This document shows positions 27,220 through 35,653 of a DNA stretch of 64,000 bases, piece by piece. The stretch's first letter is position 1, and every line of letters begins with the position of its first letter. The DNA is from JAGVIE01 sp964520905 (lineage in GTDB: Bacteria; Bacteroidota; Ignavibacteria; UBA10030; SZUA-254): assembly GCA_964520905.1 (NCBI GenBank), contig CAZFQL010000013.1, forward strand, positions 1 to 64,000. Direction: 5' to 3'. The notes beneath the pieces are model-generated. The model did no database searches, was not told the DNA's origin, and worked only from the letters and a program-made list of their open reading frames with translations. The translations under genes and the position numbers were made by a program.

Positions 27220-27720
27220 ATGACAAAATTTACTGAACAACTGAAAACAATTTCCATAACAACCATATTAACAGTCCTTGTATCAGGACTTGCAACAATG
27301 TTGGTATCATTTTGGCTCGCCATTCGAGACCCATTGGCAGATATTGTAACGTCCAAGGTGCCAAAATCAATCGTAATAACCATACCGTCATTATTGCTGT
27401 TATCACTAATATTAGCATTGTCATATATATTTTATCTCCGTAAAAAATTAAAAGTTAAATTGTTTATTGCGTTCGGTGTTTATTGGGATAATGATTTAAA
27501 TCCTTATTGCTCATCTTGTCAAAAATTACTTAGTAATTATGCGTATTATGGGCGTAGTGTTAATTTCAAGGGTCATCCGGGATTTAAATGTTTTAATTGT
27601 GATAAAACTGTTCACTTGTCCGACGAAAAAAATATATTTATAACAATCGAGGGAGCTAAAGACAAACTGCTACTGCTACGCAAAACAACGTCAGCTAACA
27701 AGGCAAAAACTGTAAAATGA
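27220..27720 (+). CDS. Cassette 1: membrane protein with zinc-ribbon domain
   Basis: This protein of about 166 residues has two membrane helices near the N-terminus (ILTVLVSGLATMLVSFWLAI and VITIPSLLLLSLILALSYIF). A cytoplasmic domain follows with two Cys pairs, CSSC and CFNC, spaced like a zinc ribbon. ATG 27220 is preferred over TTG 27202 because AAGG lies eight bases before it. I know no named family for the whole. It is the only gene in a segment bounded by TTAGCTGA and its complement TCAGCTAA, so it appears to be an integron cassette gene. The membrane plus zinc-ribbon plan resembles some small defence effectors, but that is speculation. Confidence 0.6.
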   Translation: MTKFTEQLKTISITTILTVLVSGLATMLVSFWLAIRDPLADIVTSKVPKSIVITIPSLLLLSLILALSYIFYLRKKLKVKLFIAFGVYWDNDLNPYCSSCQKLLSNYAYYGRSVNFKGHPGFKCFNCDKTVHLSDEKNIFITIEGAKDKLLLLRKTTSANKAKTVK

Positions 27721-27795
27721 AAAATTGCTCCACTCATATTAAATTTGTCTGTCATAATTCGTTCCGCAATTTCAGTTTTTGCCAATACGTTATAC
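27693..27795 (+). other. attC-like recombination site 1
   Basis: The segment starts AGCTAAC and ends GTTATAC. Internal arms GGCAAAAACTG (27702-27712) and CAGTTTTTGCC (27773-27783) pair perfectly around an imperfect extension. The first bases of cassette 1, TTAGCTGA at 27186-27193, are the exact complement of TCAGCTAA at 27691-27698. This end-to-end complementarity is expected when cassettes insert at the conserved G/TT of the R' core. R' here is GTTATAC rather than the common GTTRRRY. Confidence 0.65.
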
Positions 27796-27843
27796 GCCAC
27801 CGCCGTAATCATAGATGTTAGCCCCAACGTACAAGGATACAGT

Positions 27844-28281
27844 ATGAGTCAATATCAGGACTTCCCGAAAGACTTTCTGCGAAGAACGATGCAGAACGTG
27901 ACAAGCTATCACGGGCAATATGAGGTCACGAATCTGATTAACAATTGTTTGGGCTTAATTATTATCCCGAACGATCATCTCGTTGATATTCTTCCAGATT
28001 ACACATTTGATCATTCCGACGACCGTTTTGGTATCAGGCGGGCTAACATTAAAAATGAACACGGACAGAATTTCGAGTTGAAGAACGTACTCCGCCACAT
28101 TCGTAACGGACTATCGCATGGGTTGATTGAGCAACAAACTCAGAACGGAGAAATCTGTGGTCTTAGAATCTACGATCGATTGAACAAGAATTCCCCGGAG
28201 AATTTTTCAGTTGAACTTTCGGTAAAGGAACTCGAGACGTTTGCTTTCTCATTGGCTCGAGTCTTTCTCAACGGTGTATGA
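27844..28281 (+). CDS. Cassette 2 gene A: HEPN-domain protein (pEK499 p136-like)
   Basis: This 145-residue all-helical protein resembles the HEPN family named after pEK499_p136. It has FLRRTMQNVTSYHGQYEVTN, then LINNCLGLIIIP, and the HEPN motif R87-N88-x-x-x-H92 in RNGLSHG. HEPN proteins are often RNases acting as toxins or abortive-infection effectors, but no nucleotidyltransferase antitoxin lies beside it. ATG 27844 is preferred; the frame is open from 27745, but the extra codons overlap the recombination site. The next gene, a Cas4-like nuclease, begins 47 bases after its stop and lies inside the same cassette boundaries. Confidence 0.7.
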   Translation: MSQYQDFPKDFLRRTMQNVTSYHGQYEVTNLINNCLGLIIIPNDHLVDILPDYTFDHSDDRFGIRRANIKNEHGQNFELKNVLRHIRNGLSHGLIEQQTQNGEICGLRIYDRLNKNSPENFSVELSVKELETFAFSLARVFLNGV

Positions 28282-28328
28282 TAACGTGCACTTCGGCGTT
28301 ACATGTTGACGCCAGACGGCCAACGCAA

Positions 28329-29498
28329 ATGAGCAGATTTCGATCAATATTGCCACCCTCTCAATCTCATGTTAGCAGTGATGTGACACGAGCGTTGGAG
28401 CAATTTGCTAATCTTATCGGATACGCTGGTTCTGAGTTCCGGGATGCTTTCATCGAAAGACTCAACAAAGCTCACTCCTTCCTCCACAAATTTCACGGTT
28501 TCAGTCGAACATCCAAATTTTGGCAAGAGAACAGTCAGGCGCTCATTGAGCGGGACAAGAAGATCCGCTCCTCCCTTAACCGAGAAGTCATTCTCCGACG
28601 AAATCCCAAACTGCGATCATATACAGCTACACACATTCTCGTGACGGACCTGTCTAGCTACGTCTTCTGTCCAGCAAGCGCAGCCGTCAAAATGACCTAC
28701 GATACAGTCAAATCAGACGAAATATACAAGTCAGAAGAACTACGAGACGGTAAATTCCTCGAGGAGTTCCTAGTCGCACTGCGAAGGAAGAGGAGCATAG
28801 ACTTCGTTCTTTCAAAAATGAACATCACGAAAGACAAATTGTGGAATATAGAGATCGAGGAACTTTCCAAAGACCACAAAGTCTATCTTCACGTCAAAGG
28901 GAGTGAGCCTTATGTGCGTACAGCAATCAAAGAGTATGACGTTCACGCTTCTTCAGAGGAATATCTATCGTTCATCAATCGGGGGGATTACGGAGAAATC
29001 CTCCAGTCCAAGATTACATTCCGAGGCCATCAACACGACCTGAGTGAGCCATTCTTCAATCAAGAAAAAACACTCAGTGGGATTCCTGACTATATCTTAG
29101 AGAATTCCGAAGGGAAAAGGTTCCTTCTCCTTGAAAAACATACTTGGAGAGAGGAAGCCGTTTCACATCCTTATCCGAACCACATAGTTCAAGCGCTTGG
29201 TTATCTACTTGGACTTCCTTCACTCCATCTCCAGCATGGTTATATTCTCTATCTGCAAAACCGAAGAGGCGCAAGGCTATTTAAGGTTACTCTGGATGGG
29301 TCCGCCAAGCAAAAGCTTAGGGCAATCTTCCACGAAGTCCAAACCTTCGAAGAGAAGAAGTCCATACCATTCAACACCGACTCGATCAATCTCGACAAAT
29401 GTTTTCGGTGTAGTGTGAGAATGTACTGTTATCACAAAGCTGGACAATTATCGATGCTTGAGCTCCCATACAATACAAAGCACGGCGGCGGCGCATAA
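28329..29498 (+). CDS. Cassette 2 gene B: Cas4-like PD-(D/E)XK nuclease
   Basis: This protein of about 389 residues ends in a Cas4/RecB-type nuclease domain. SSYVFCPASAAVK holds the first Cys (about residue 114). GIPDYI and LLLEKHT, about residues 250-267, give the D and E-x-K metal-binding residues, and QALGYLLGL forms the QxxxY-type helix. Cys residues in KCFRCSVRMYCYHK could complete an Fe-S cluster. About 110 preceding residues have no recognised domain. ATG 28329 is favoured; the frame extends to 28278 across the short gap. No cas genes or CRISPR array are near. It shares one cassette with the HEPN gene, and its stop codon overlaps the R'' core of the terminal attC-like site. Confidence 0.72.
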   Translation: MSRFRSILPPSQSHVSSDVTRALEQFANLIGYAGSEFRDAFIERLNKAHSFLHKFHGFSRTSKFWQENSQALIERDKKIRSSLNREVILRRNPKLRSYTATHILVTDLSSYVFCPASAAVKMTYDTVKSDEIYKSEELRDGKFLEEFLVALRRKRSIDFVLSKMNITKDKLWNIEIEELSKDHKVYLHVKGSEPYVRTAIKEYDVHASSEEYLSFINRGDYGEILQSKITFRGHQHDLSEPFFNQEKTLSGIPDYILENSEGKRFLLLEKHTWREEAVSHPYPNHIVQALGYLLGLPSLHLQHGYILYLQNRRGARLFKVTLDGSAKQKLRAIFHEVQTFEEKKSIPFNTDSINLDKCFRCSVRMYCYHKAGQLSMLELPYNTKHGGGA

Positions 29499-29627
29499 CA
29501 AGCGTGTTTACGATGCTCACATTTATTGATGAAGGAATTATTGAGTTCGCTCCATGCCGTTTGCCGCAAAAGAAATTAGTCTATCATAGCGGCAAACGGC
29601 ACGGCGTAAACACGCCAGACGTTATTC
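29493..29627 (+). other. attC-like recombination site 2 (array end)
   Basis: The site starts GCATAAC and ends GTTATTC, with nested paired arms GCGTGTTTAC/GTAAACACGC and GCCGTTTGCCGC/GCGGCAAACGGC around a short loop, giving a strong extended hairpin. The region leading into R'', CACGGCGGCGGCGCATAA (29481-29498), complements the start of cassette 2, TTATACGCCACCGCCGT (27790-27806), at all but two positions, both compatible with G-T pairing. This marks 27790-29621 as one cassette holding two genes. Confidence 0.75.
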
Positions 29628-30521
29628 TCCACTCAACTTCCTCAACACCGCAAGATTCATTTTGTCTTCTTTTAAATTTTCGCCTTTCGGTGTTTCTAAA
29701 ATTTTGGGAACATCAGTAAATCGTACATCCTGCATCAGGAATCGAAATCCGGGTTTACCAATCATTCCCTTTCCGATATGTTCATGACGGTCAACTTTCG
29801 AGCCCAAGCCCTTCTTTGAATCGTTCACATGGAATGCAGCCAATTTTTTAAATCCAATAATCTCATCGAACTCCCTAAACGTTTTCTCGTATCCTTCTTC
29901 GGTACTGATATCGTAACCCGCGGCAAAGATATGGCAAGTATCTATGCAGACAGCCATTCTCTTCGGCTCATCAACACCGTCGATAATCTCTTTGAGTTGC
30001 TCAAAACGGTAACCGAGCGAACTCCCCTGACCTGCCGTAGTTTCCAGAACACTCAAAACCTGAAATCCTTTTGTTTTCTCATGTGCCCAATTGAGCGATT
30101 CAATTATTTTTTTGATTCCCTCCCTCTCCCCTGCCTTCATATGAGCGCCGGGATGAAAATTGAGATATTTGATCCCAAGCGATTCACAACGATTTAGTTC
30201 ATCGAGAAATGCTTCACGAGATTTTTTTAGAATCGAGGAATCGACAGCACACAAATTAATGAGATACGAATCGTGCGCAACAACATGTTTTATGTTTGAT
30301 TTCGATGCGGCAGTTTTGTAGTTTGCAATGTCTTCATCGGTTAGCGGTTTAGAGTACCATTGGTTACTGCTCTTTGTAAAAACTTGAAGTGTTCGGCATC
30401 CTATACTTTCTGCCCGCTCGAACGCTTTATATATTCCGCCCGCGATGGATTCGTGAGCGCCGATTAGTAAATCCTGATGTGAGATGTGGGATATGCGATT
30501 TGTGGTTTGTTTATTTGTCAT
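29622..30521 (-). CDS. nfo: Endonuclease IV (deoxyribonuclease IV)
   Basis: This 299-residue AP endonuclease repairs abasic and oxidised sites in DNA. Zinc-binding and fold signatures are present: LLIGAHESIAGGI near residue 18, LNFHPGAHM near 115, VCIDTCHIFAAGYD near 190-203, and KKLAAFHVNDSKKGLGSKVD then RHEHIGKG near 230-250. The first 15 or so residues (NKQTTNRISHISHQ) are not typical of the family and are encoded by a repeat-like sequence also seen inside the symporter gene. The stop codon overlaps the last core of the integron-like array, so recombination joined the array to the very end of this gene without altering it. Confidence 0.93.
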   Translation of the reverse strand: MTNKQTTNRISHISHQDLLIGAHESIAGGIYKAFERAESIGCRTLQVFTKSSNQWYSKPLTDEDIANYKTAASKSNIKHVVAHDSYLINLCAVDSSILKKSREAFLDELNRCESLGIKYLNFHPGAHMKAGEREGIKKIIESLNWAHEKTKGFQVLSVLETTAGQGSSLGYRFEQLKEIIDGVDEPKRMAVCIDTCHIFAAGYDISTEEGYEKTFREFDEIIGFKKLAAFHVNDSKKGLGSKVDRHEHIGKGMIGKPGFRFLMQDVRFTDVPKILETPKGENLKEDKMNLAVLRKLSGE

Positions 30522-30577
30522 TTGTCAACCGTCATTGGTCACTTGTAATATTACTAACTTTAAAGAGAAGTGCAAGA

Positions 30578-31759
30578 ATGGAAAAATTAGAAAAACTCTT
30601 CAGGAAGAAAAAGAAACTTGTTGTTGGATTAATGTCGGGGACCTCAGCAGACGGAATCGATGCGGCGCTTGTAGAAATCACGAACAGCGGAGCGAAATCA
30701 ATCGTGCGGCAGCTTGCTTTCAACACATATCCATATCCTGCGGATTATAAACAGTTCCTTCTGAAAAACTCCGACACACAGACTGCAAAATTGGATGATA
30801 TCACTCGATTGGATATGTTAATCGCGTCTTTTTTTGCCGATGCGGTCAAAAATATTATCCGTAAAGCCGGTCGTCGTAACAGCGAAATCGACCTGATCGG
30901 TTCTCACGGGCAAACTATTCATCACCTCCCTGCTGCTACGAAAATGTTCGGTAAATCGATCCGTAGCACAATGCAAATTGGCAATGCCTCTGCGATAGCG
31001 AAACTCACGGGAGTTATAACTGTGGGAGATTTTCGCATCGGAGATATTGCTGTTGGAGGAACCGGCGCACCGCTAGTGCCGCTGTATGATTACATAATTT
31101 TCCGCTCGCCAAAATTCTGCCGCGCAATTTTGAATATAGGCGGTATTGCCAATATTACTTTCCTTCCGAAGAAATGTTCAATCAATCGAGTCCTGGCGTT
31201 CGATACAGGTCCGGGCAATATGCTCATAGATCGACTGATGTATCATCTATACAATAAACAATATGACGAGGAAGGCGAAATAGCATTAAGCGGCAAGATA
31301 CTTCCCAGGATTTTATACATGTTATCACAACATCCTTATCTCAAATTGAAGCCGCCGAAATCTACCGGCAGAGAAATGTTTGGTGATGAAATTGTCAAAT
31401 CAATAATTCGTCAGTCTCATGGTAGTAAGAAAAAGGATATCATCGCAACAGTAACTGAATTCACAGCACTGAGTATTTACAAAAGTTATTTGATGTTCAT
31501 AAAGCCTAAAAGAAATATCCATGAACTTATTGTCAGCGGCGGGGGTGTGCACAATCAATACATCATGGAAGCGCTGAAAAGATACTTCAATCAGACAGAT
31601 GTAAGGACAACAAGTGAATTGGGTATTTCTGTAGATGCAAAGGAAGCAGTTTGTTTCGCATTACTTGCGAATGAGACGATTTCCGGAAATCCCGGGAATG
31701 TACCCGGTGCTACCGGCGCGAAACGACGGACAATTCTTGGAACAATCTGTTTACCATGA
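30578..31759 (+). CDS. anmK: Anhydro-N-acetylmuramic acid kinase
   Basis: This 393-residue kinase of the ASKHA fold phosphorylates 1,6-anhydro-MurNAc during peptidoglycan recycling. It has the ATP-binding motif GLMSGTSADGIDAALV near residue 20, SHGQTIHHLP near 110, the central FRIGDIAVGGTGAPLVPLYD and NIGGIANITFLP. FDTGPGNMLIDR follows near 210 and the late VSGGGVHNQYIMEAL near 325. The frame is open from 30389, but ATG 30578 fits the family and avoids overlap with nfo. It is divergent from nfo, and the gap contains repeat-like sequence. No other recycling genes are adjacent. Confidence 0.93.
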   Translation: MEKLEKLFRKKKKLVVGLMSGTSADGIDAALVEITNSGAKSIVRQLAFNTYPYPADYKQFLLKNSDTQTAKLDDITRLDMLIASFFADAVKNIIRKAGRRNSEIDLIGSHGQTIHHLPAATKMFGKSIRSTMQIGNASAIAKLTGVITVGDFRIGDIAVGGTGAPLVPLYDYIIFRSPKFCRAILNIGGIANITFLPKKCSINRVLAFDTGPGNMLIDRLMYHLYNKQYDEEGEIALSGKILPRILYMLSQHPYLKLKPPKSTGREMFGDEIVKSIIRQSHGSKKKDIIATVTEFTALSIYKSYLMFIKPKRNIHELIVSGGGVHNQYIMEALKRYFNQTDVRTTSELGISVDAKEAVCFALLANETISGNPGNVPGATGAKRRTILGTICLP

Positions 31760-31800
31760 ACAAGCTTTTTCTGAACAGTTAGAAATCTTTCAAGATGATT

Positions 31801-32982
31801 TTAATACTCTCGCATGAAGAACAGATACAGGAAAATCCCTATAGCAACAAACTGCATAACGCGATAAATATTGAAATGCTTTTCTTTCAGATAATTCCAG
31901 CCCAAAGCAGATAAGAGCATCAGTACAAATAAGCCGATGAAGATTCCGGTGGTTTGAAAAACCGACAACTGATTCCCAAAAATTACCTGAAGATTCAGTT
32001 TCGGATTGATTACCGAGCCAAAAATGAATAAGAGATGCAATACGTAAACAAAAAGCGATTCGATTCCAAGAACAGTCCAAATCTTTCCCGGTTGCGGTAA
32101 ACGCTGTGATAGATACCAGAAGGCGGCAAGAATAACCATCAGGGAGCCGGTACGTACGAGGAAATAATTCGGACTTGTGAACCAGTAGTTATACGTGGGA
32201 TATACCTGAAAAGGTAGCACATCAAACATATATCCGAAGATAATAAAAATCATTCCTACTATCGCAAGCCACGACATAAATCTTTTTTCACGCTTACACT
32301 CAGCGGCTACAAGAAATTCCCATGAAACTATCACTCCGGCATATAAAAAACCTACATAAGGGAAAATAGGAAATGGAGAACCGTGAAATCCGTTGAACAT
32401 CTGTGATATTGCTGGCGGAAAGTATTTCAGAAAATCAATGTCCCATACGATTGGCGTAGTAAAACAGACAATGAAAATAGACGCAATCACCAGACTGTAA
32501 AACCTCGTTTCATATTTGAAGAAGAATATCAGTCCATGGAGTGAGAGTAAACCGATTCCTATGCAATGGAGTACGTCGAATTGAAAAAGTTGAAGATAAT
32601 CGGAAAGGGTTCCCTCAAATAAAATCTTCCTTAAGGAAAAATATGGCAGATGAAGTGCAAGCCCGAGAAGAATAACGAGCAAAAGCCGCCTGATTCGTTT
32701 GGCAAGAGGCGGATCCCAATGATGATATTCCTCCCATCTACGCCGTGTCGAGATAACAAACGTTAACCCGGCGCCGAAAAGAAAAGCAGGCGCACTCAAA
32801 CCGTGAAAGAATTCATGAATTTGGAACCAGGGAGATTGCTGAATGTCGGAAGGGAGGAAAGTCCTAAAAACATGCCCTTCCAACATTAATAATATTACTG
32901 CGCTTCGATATAAATCGATAAAGACATACCGTTGCTTGGGATTTTTACGATTAGGTTGCAAAAGTACAGAAGGTTCCGACAT
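31801..32982 (-). CDS. DUF1624/HGSNAT-like membrane acyltransferase
   Basis: This 393-residue protein has about ten membrane helices and opens with RYVFIDLYRSAVILLMLEGH, typical of DUF1624 and heparan-alpha-glucosaminide acetyltransferase-like proteins; the His after LEG is the likely catalytic residue. A conserved FFHGLSAPAFLFGAGLTFVI follows. Such proteins acylate sugars or polymers in the envelope, but the substrate cannot be inferred. It starts 10 bases after the pta stop on the same strand, so the two are probably co-transcribed; acetyl-CoA use by one and making by the other may be coincidence. Confidence 0.75.
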   Translation of the reverse strand: MSEPSVLLQPNRKNPKQRYVFIDLYRSAVILLMLEGHVFRTFLPSDIQQSPWFQIHEFFHGLSAPAFLFGAGLTFVISTRRRWEEYHHWDPPLAKRIRRLLLVILLGLALHLPYFSLRKILFEGTLSDYLQLFQFDVLHCIGIGLLSLHGLIFFFKYETRFYSLVIASIFIVCFTTPIVWDIDFLKYFPPAISQMFNGFHGSPFPIFPYVGFLYAGVIVSWEFLVAAECKREKRFMSWLAIVGMIFIIFGYMFDVLPFQVYPTYNYWFTSPNYFLVRTGSLMVILAAFWYLSQRLPQPGKIWTVLGIESLFVYVLHLLFIFGSVINPKLNLQVIFGNQLSVFQTTGIFIGLFVLMLLSALGWNYLKEKHFNIYRVMQFVAIGIFLYLFFMREY

Positions 32983-32992
32983 AATAAAATCA

Positions 32993-33976
32993 TTATACTG
33001 CGAGCACGCAGTTTATCGCAGTCGTGTTCACTATATCTTCTACACTGCATCCGCGAGAAAGATCGAATGCAGGTTTATTCAAACCTTGCACAATCGGACC
33101 AATGGCTTCCGCGCCGCCAAGCCGCTGTGCCATTTTGTAACCGATATTTCCGGCATTTAGATCCGGGAATATCAGTACGTTGGCGTTACCTTCGATCGGA
33201 CTCCCCGGCGCTTTCGATTTGGCAACCTTCGGCACTATGGCAGAATCCAATTGCATTTCACCATCAATGATCAAACCCGGAGCTTTCCGCTTTACGATTG
33301 CGGTAGCTTGCTGAACTTTTTCAACAAACGGATGACTTGCACTTCCCTTAGTAGAAAATGACAGCATGGCAACGCGCGGCTCTTCACCGCTGATTTTTTT
33401 ATGATTCTCCGCCGTCACTATCGCGATATCGGCAAGCTGTTCGACCGTTGGGTCCGGCACAACCGCACAGTCTGCAAATGAAAATAGTTGATGAGGAAAC
33501 ACCATAACGAAGAAACTTGATACGACACTTATACCTTCCTTCAAACCGATCACTTGAATACCGGCACGCAACACATCGCCTGTTGTTGAAAGCGATCCGG
33601 CAACACTGCCATTTGCCATTCCTTCACGTACCATCATCGCGCCAAAAAATAAAGGATGCCTCATTGTTTCTTTAGCTTCTGCAACAGGTATTTCCTTGTG
33701 TTTTCTCAGGTTGAAAAATATGTGAGAGAAATCGCTCAGCTTTTCCGAATTATCCGGATTGATAATTCGAATATTGTTAATTGAAATATTCTGGGCTGCT
33801 GCCTTCGAGCGGATTTGATCTTCATTTCCGATCAGAATCGGATTAGCGATACCGTCATCGACCAGAATACGCGCGGCTTTCATCACTCTCTCATCTGATG
33901 CATCTGGAAATACAATCGTTTTTTTATTTTTTTTAGCTTGTTCTTTTACGGAGGTCATTAATTGTGTAGGTATCAT
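32993..33976 (-). CDS. pta: Phosphate acetyltransferase
   Basis: This 327-residue enzyme interconverts acetyl-CoA and acetyl phosphate. Its length matches the single-domain Pta lacking the N-terminal DRTGG regulatory region. Family segments are KKTIVFPDASDERVMKAARI at the start, GAMMVREGMANGSVAGSLST near 128, DCAVVPDPTVEQLADIAI near 170, and SPIEGNANVLIFPDLNAGNI then GYKMAQRLGGAEAIGP near the end. No acetate kinase gene is adjacent. It precedes the DUF1624 gene, and its upstream side is the 324-bp intergenic region before miaB. Confidence 0.93.
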   Translation of the reverse strand: MIPTQLMTSVKEQAKKNKKTIVFPDASDERVMKAARILVDDGIANPILIGNEDQIRSKAAAQNISINNIRIINPDNSEKLSDFSHIFFNLRKHKEIPVAEAKETMRHPLFFGAMMVREGMANGSVAGSLSTTGDVLRAGIQVIGLKEGISVVSSFFVMVFPHQLFSFADCAVVPDPTVEQLADIAIVTAENHKKISGEEPRVAMLSFSTKGSASHPFVEKVQQATAIVKRKAPGLIIDGEMQLDSAIVPKVAKSKAPGSPIEGNANVLIFPDLNAGNIGYKMAQRLGGAEAIGPIVQGLNKPAFDLSRGCSVEDIVNTTAINCVLAV

Positions 33977-34239
33977 TGGATTATTGCTCTTAGTAATTTA
34001 GAAGTTGTGAAGTTTAGAGGTATAATAAATTTGAGTGATATTAAGTTCGGTTTTTTTTGTGGAAAAAGCAAAATATTGCTCAACCATTTCAACTCTTAGC
34101 CGAAATATATATTAACGCCATTTACACAAGACGATAAGATATTATATTGTTCAAGCCTCATCGCTCGACTACTTAAATCTACCCTAATTCTGCCTTTCTG
34201 TCACAAGATATTAAATTCCTTTAATTCGAATTGAGAACC

Positions 34240-34268
34240 TTGATTCTCTGCCACTATTTCAGTATCTT
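34240..34268 (+). promoter_or_regulatory. Sigma70-type promoter candidate for the miaB operon
   Basis: TTGATT and TATCTT are spaced 17 bases apart, 32 bp before miaB. The rest of the 324-bp gap between the divergent pta and miaB (33977-34300) is AT-rich, and I see no gene or clear structure in it. Confidence 0.35.
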
Positions 34269-34300
34269 TATATGCACTAAAAACAAAATATTAACTTTCC

Positions 34301-35653
34301 ATGTCATATTTGAATAAAAAAGTCTACCTCGAAACATATGGATGTCAGATGAATATGGCAGACTCCGAAATCGTTCTCGGTTTGCTAAATGAAAAGGGTT
34401 GTGTTCTTACTGAAGACATCGAAGATGCTGATGTGATTTTGATAAATACCTGTAGTGTGCGCGAACATGCTGAACAACGGATATACGGTCGACTCGGTGA
34501 ATTCAAATCGATAAAAAATAAAAAACCCGAAATAATTGTAGGGGTTTTGGGTTGTATGGCAGAACGGTTGCGCGAAAAGTTAACAGGAGAGAAAGCCAAA
34601 GGAGTTGGTGAGCAGGTTGATATAATCGTCGGACCGGATGAATATCGAAAACTACCAGAGCTTGTCGCAAAATCTTGGCACGGTGAACGGGGCATTGCAG
34701 TTCAACTTTCGCGTATCGAAACTTATGATGATGTGTCGCCACTTCGAACGAACGGTATCAGTGCGTGGATTTCAGTCATGCGGGGATGCGATAAATTCTG
34801 CTCGTTCTGTGTAGTACCGTTCACACGCGGAAGAGAACGAAGCCGTCCATTAGCCAGCATCTTGCAGGAAGTTGAAACACTCTCGTCACGGGGATTCAAA
34901 GAAGTAACTTTGCTGGGGCAGAATGTCAATTCATACCGTGATAAGAATTATGACTTTGCCGACTTGCTAAAATTTGTTGCAGAAGTTGATAATACGATCC
35001 GAATAAGGTTCGTGACTTCTCATCCCCAGGACATGTCTGATAAACTTATTGAAACAATAGCTGAACACAAAAACATCTGCAAATATATTCATCTGCCTGT
35101 CCAATCCGGGTCTGATCGTATGCTTGAGTTGATGAATCGCAACTACAACAGCAAGCACTATCTCGATCTGATCGATAAGATTAAATCGCGAATCTCCGAT
35201 GTATGCTTGTCTACCGATTTCATCACCGGATTTCCCACAGAGACCACAGATGATCATCTTCGTACATTAGACATTATGGAAAACGTTCAGTTTGACGGCG
35301 CCTACACGTTCAAATATTCTCCACGCGAAAATACTCCATCTTTCAAAATGGCGGATGATGTGCCGGACGAAATCAAAGCGTGCCGTATTAATGAGATAAT
35401 ACAACTGCAGAGCAAAACTTCACTCATAAACAACAGCAAACATATCGGGCAGATTCTCGAGGTATTAGTCGAAGGAGAAAGTAAAAAATCATCTTCCGAG
35501 TGGTATGGAAGAACCGGAGGGAATAAAATTGTAATCTTTCCGAAAAGCAATCTTACTGCCGGAGATTATATCATGGTGAATATTGAACGAGCAAATTCAG
35601 CAACATTATTTGGATCGATCCATAAATCAATCGTATTGGAGGATGCCGCATGA
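34301..35653 (+). CDS. miaB: tRNA-2-methylthio-N6-isopentenyladenosine synthase
   Basis: This 450-residue radical SAM methylthiotransferase modifies A37 of tRNAs. It has the N-terminal UPF0004 domain with ETYGCQMNMADSE (Cys 15), INTCSVREHAE and LGCMAERL. The radical SAM motif CDKFCSFC follows near residue 161, with FTRGRERSRPL just after it, as MiaB requires. A C-terminal TRAM domain (about residues 385-445) is visible. Length and motifs fit MiaB rather than MtaB or RimO. Its stop overlaps the next start (ATGA), so it leads an operon with the SPOR, sigma54 activator and LptE genes. Confidence 0.95.
   Translation: MSYLNKKVYLETYGCQMNMADSEIVLGLLNEKGCVLTEDIEDADVILINTCSVREHAEQRIYGRLGEFKSIKNKKPEIIVGVLGCMAERLREKLTGEKAKGVGEQVDIIVGPDEYRKLPELVAKSWHGERGIAVQLSRIETYDDVSPLRTNGISAWISVMRGCDKFCSFCVVPFTRGRERSRPLASILQEVETLSSRGFKEVTLLGQNVNSYRDKNYDFADLLKFVAEVDNTIRIRFVTSHPQDMSDKLIETIAEHKNICKYIHLPVQSGSDRMLELMNRNYNSKHYLDLIDKIKSRISDVCLSTDFITGFPTETTDDHLRTLDIMENVQFDGAYTFKYSPRENTPSFKMADDVPDEIKACRINEIIQLQSKTSLINNSKHIGQILEVLVEGESKKSSSEWYGRTGGNKIVIFPKSNLTAGDYIMVNIERANSATLFGSIHKSIVLEDAA

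Noticed and set aside
27844..28281. HEPN-MNT toxin-antitoxin pair
   Set aside because: No nucleotidyltransferase gene lies next to the HEPN gene; its neighbour is a nuclease-like protein.
28281..28328. A third attC-like site between the HEPN and Cas4-like genes
   Set aside because: Only 47 bases, with weak pairing (AACG/CGTT). The cassette 2 start complements the site after the Cas4-like gene instead, so both genes share one cassette.
28329..29498. Cas4 of a CRISPR-Cas locus
   Set aside because: No repeat-spacer array or other cas genes are in the window; the gene is better explained as a cassette gene of the wider Cas4-like nuclease family.
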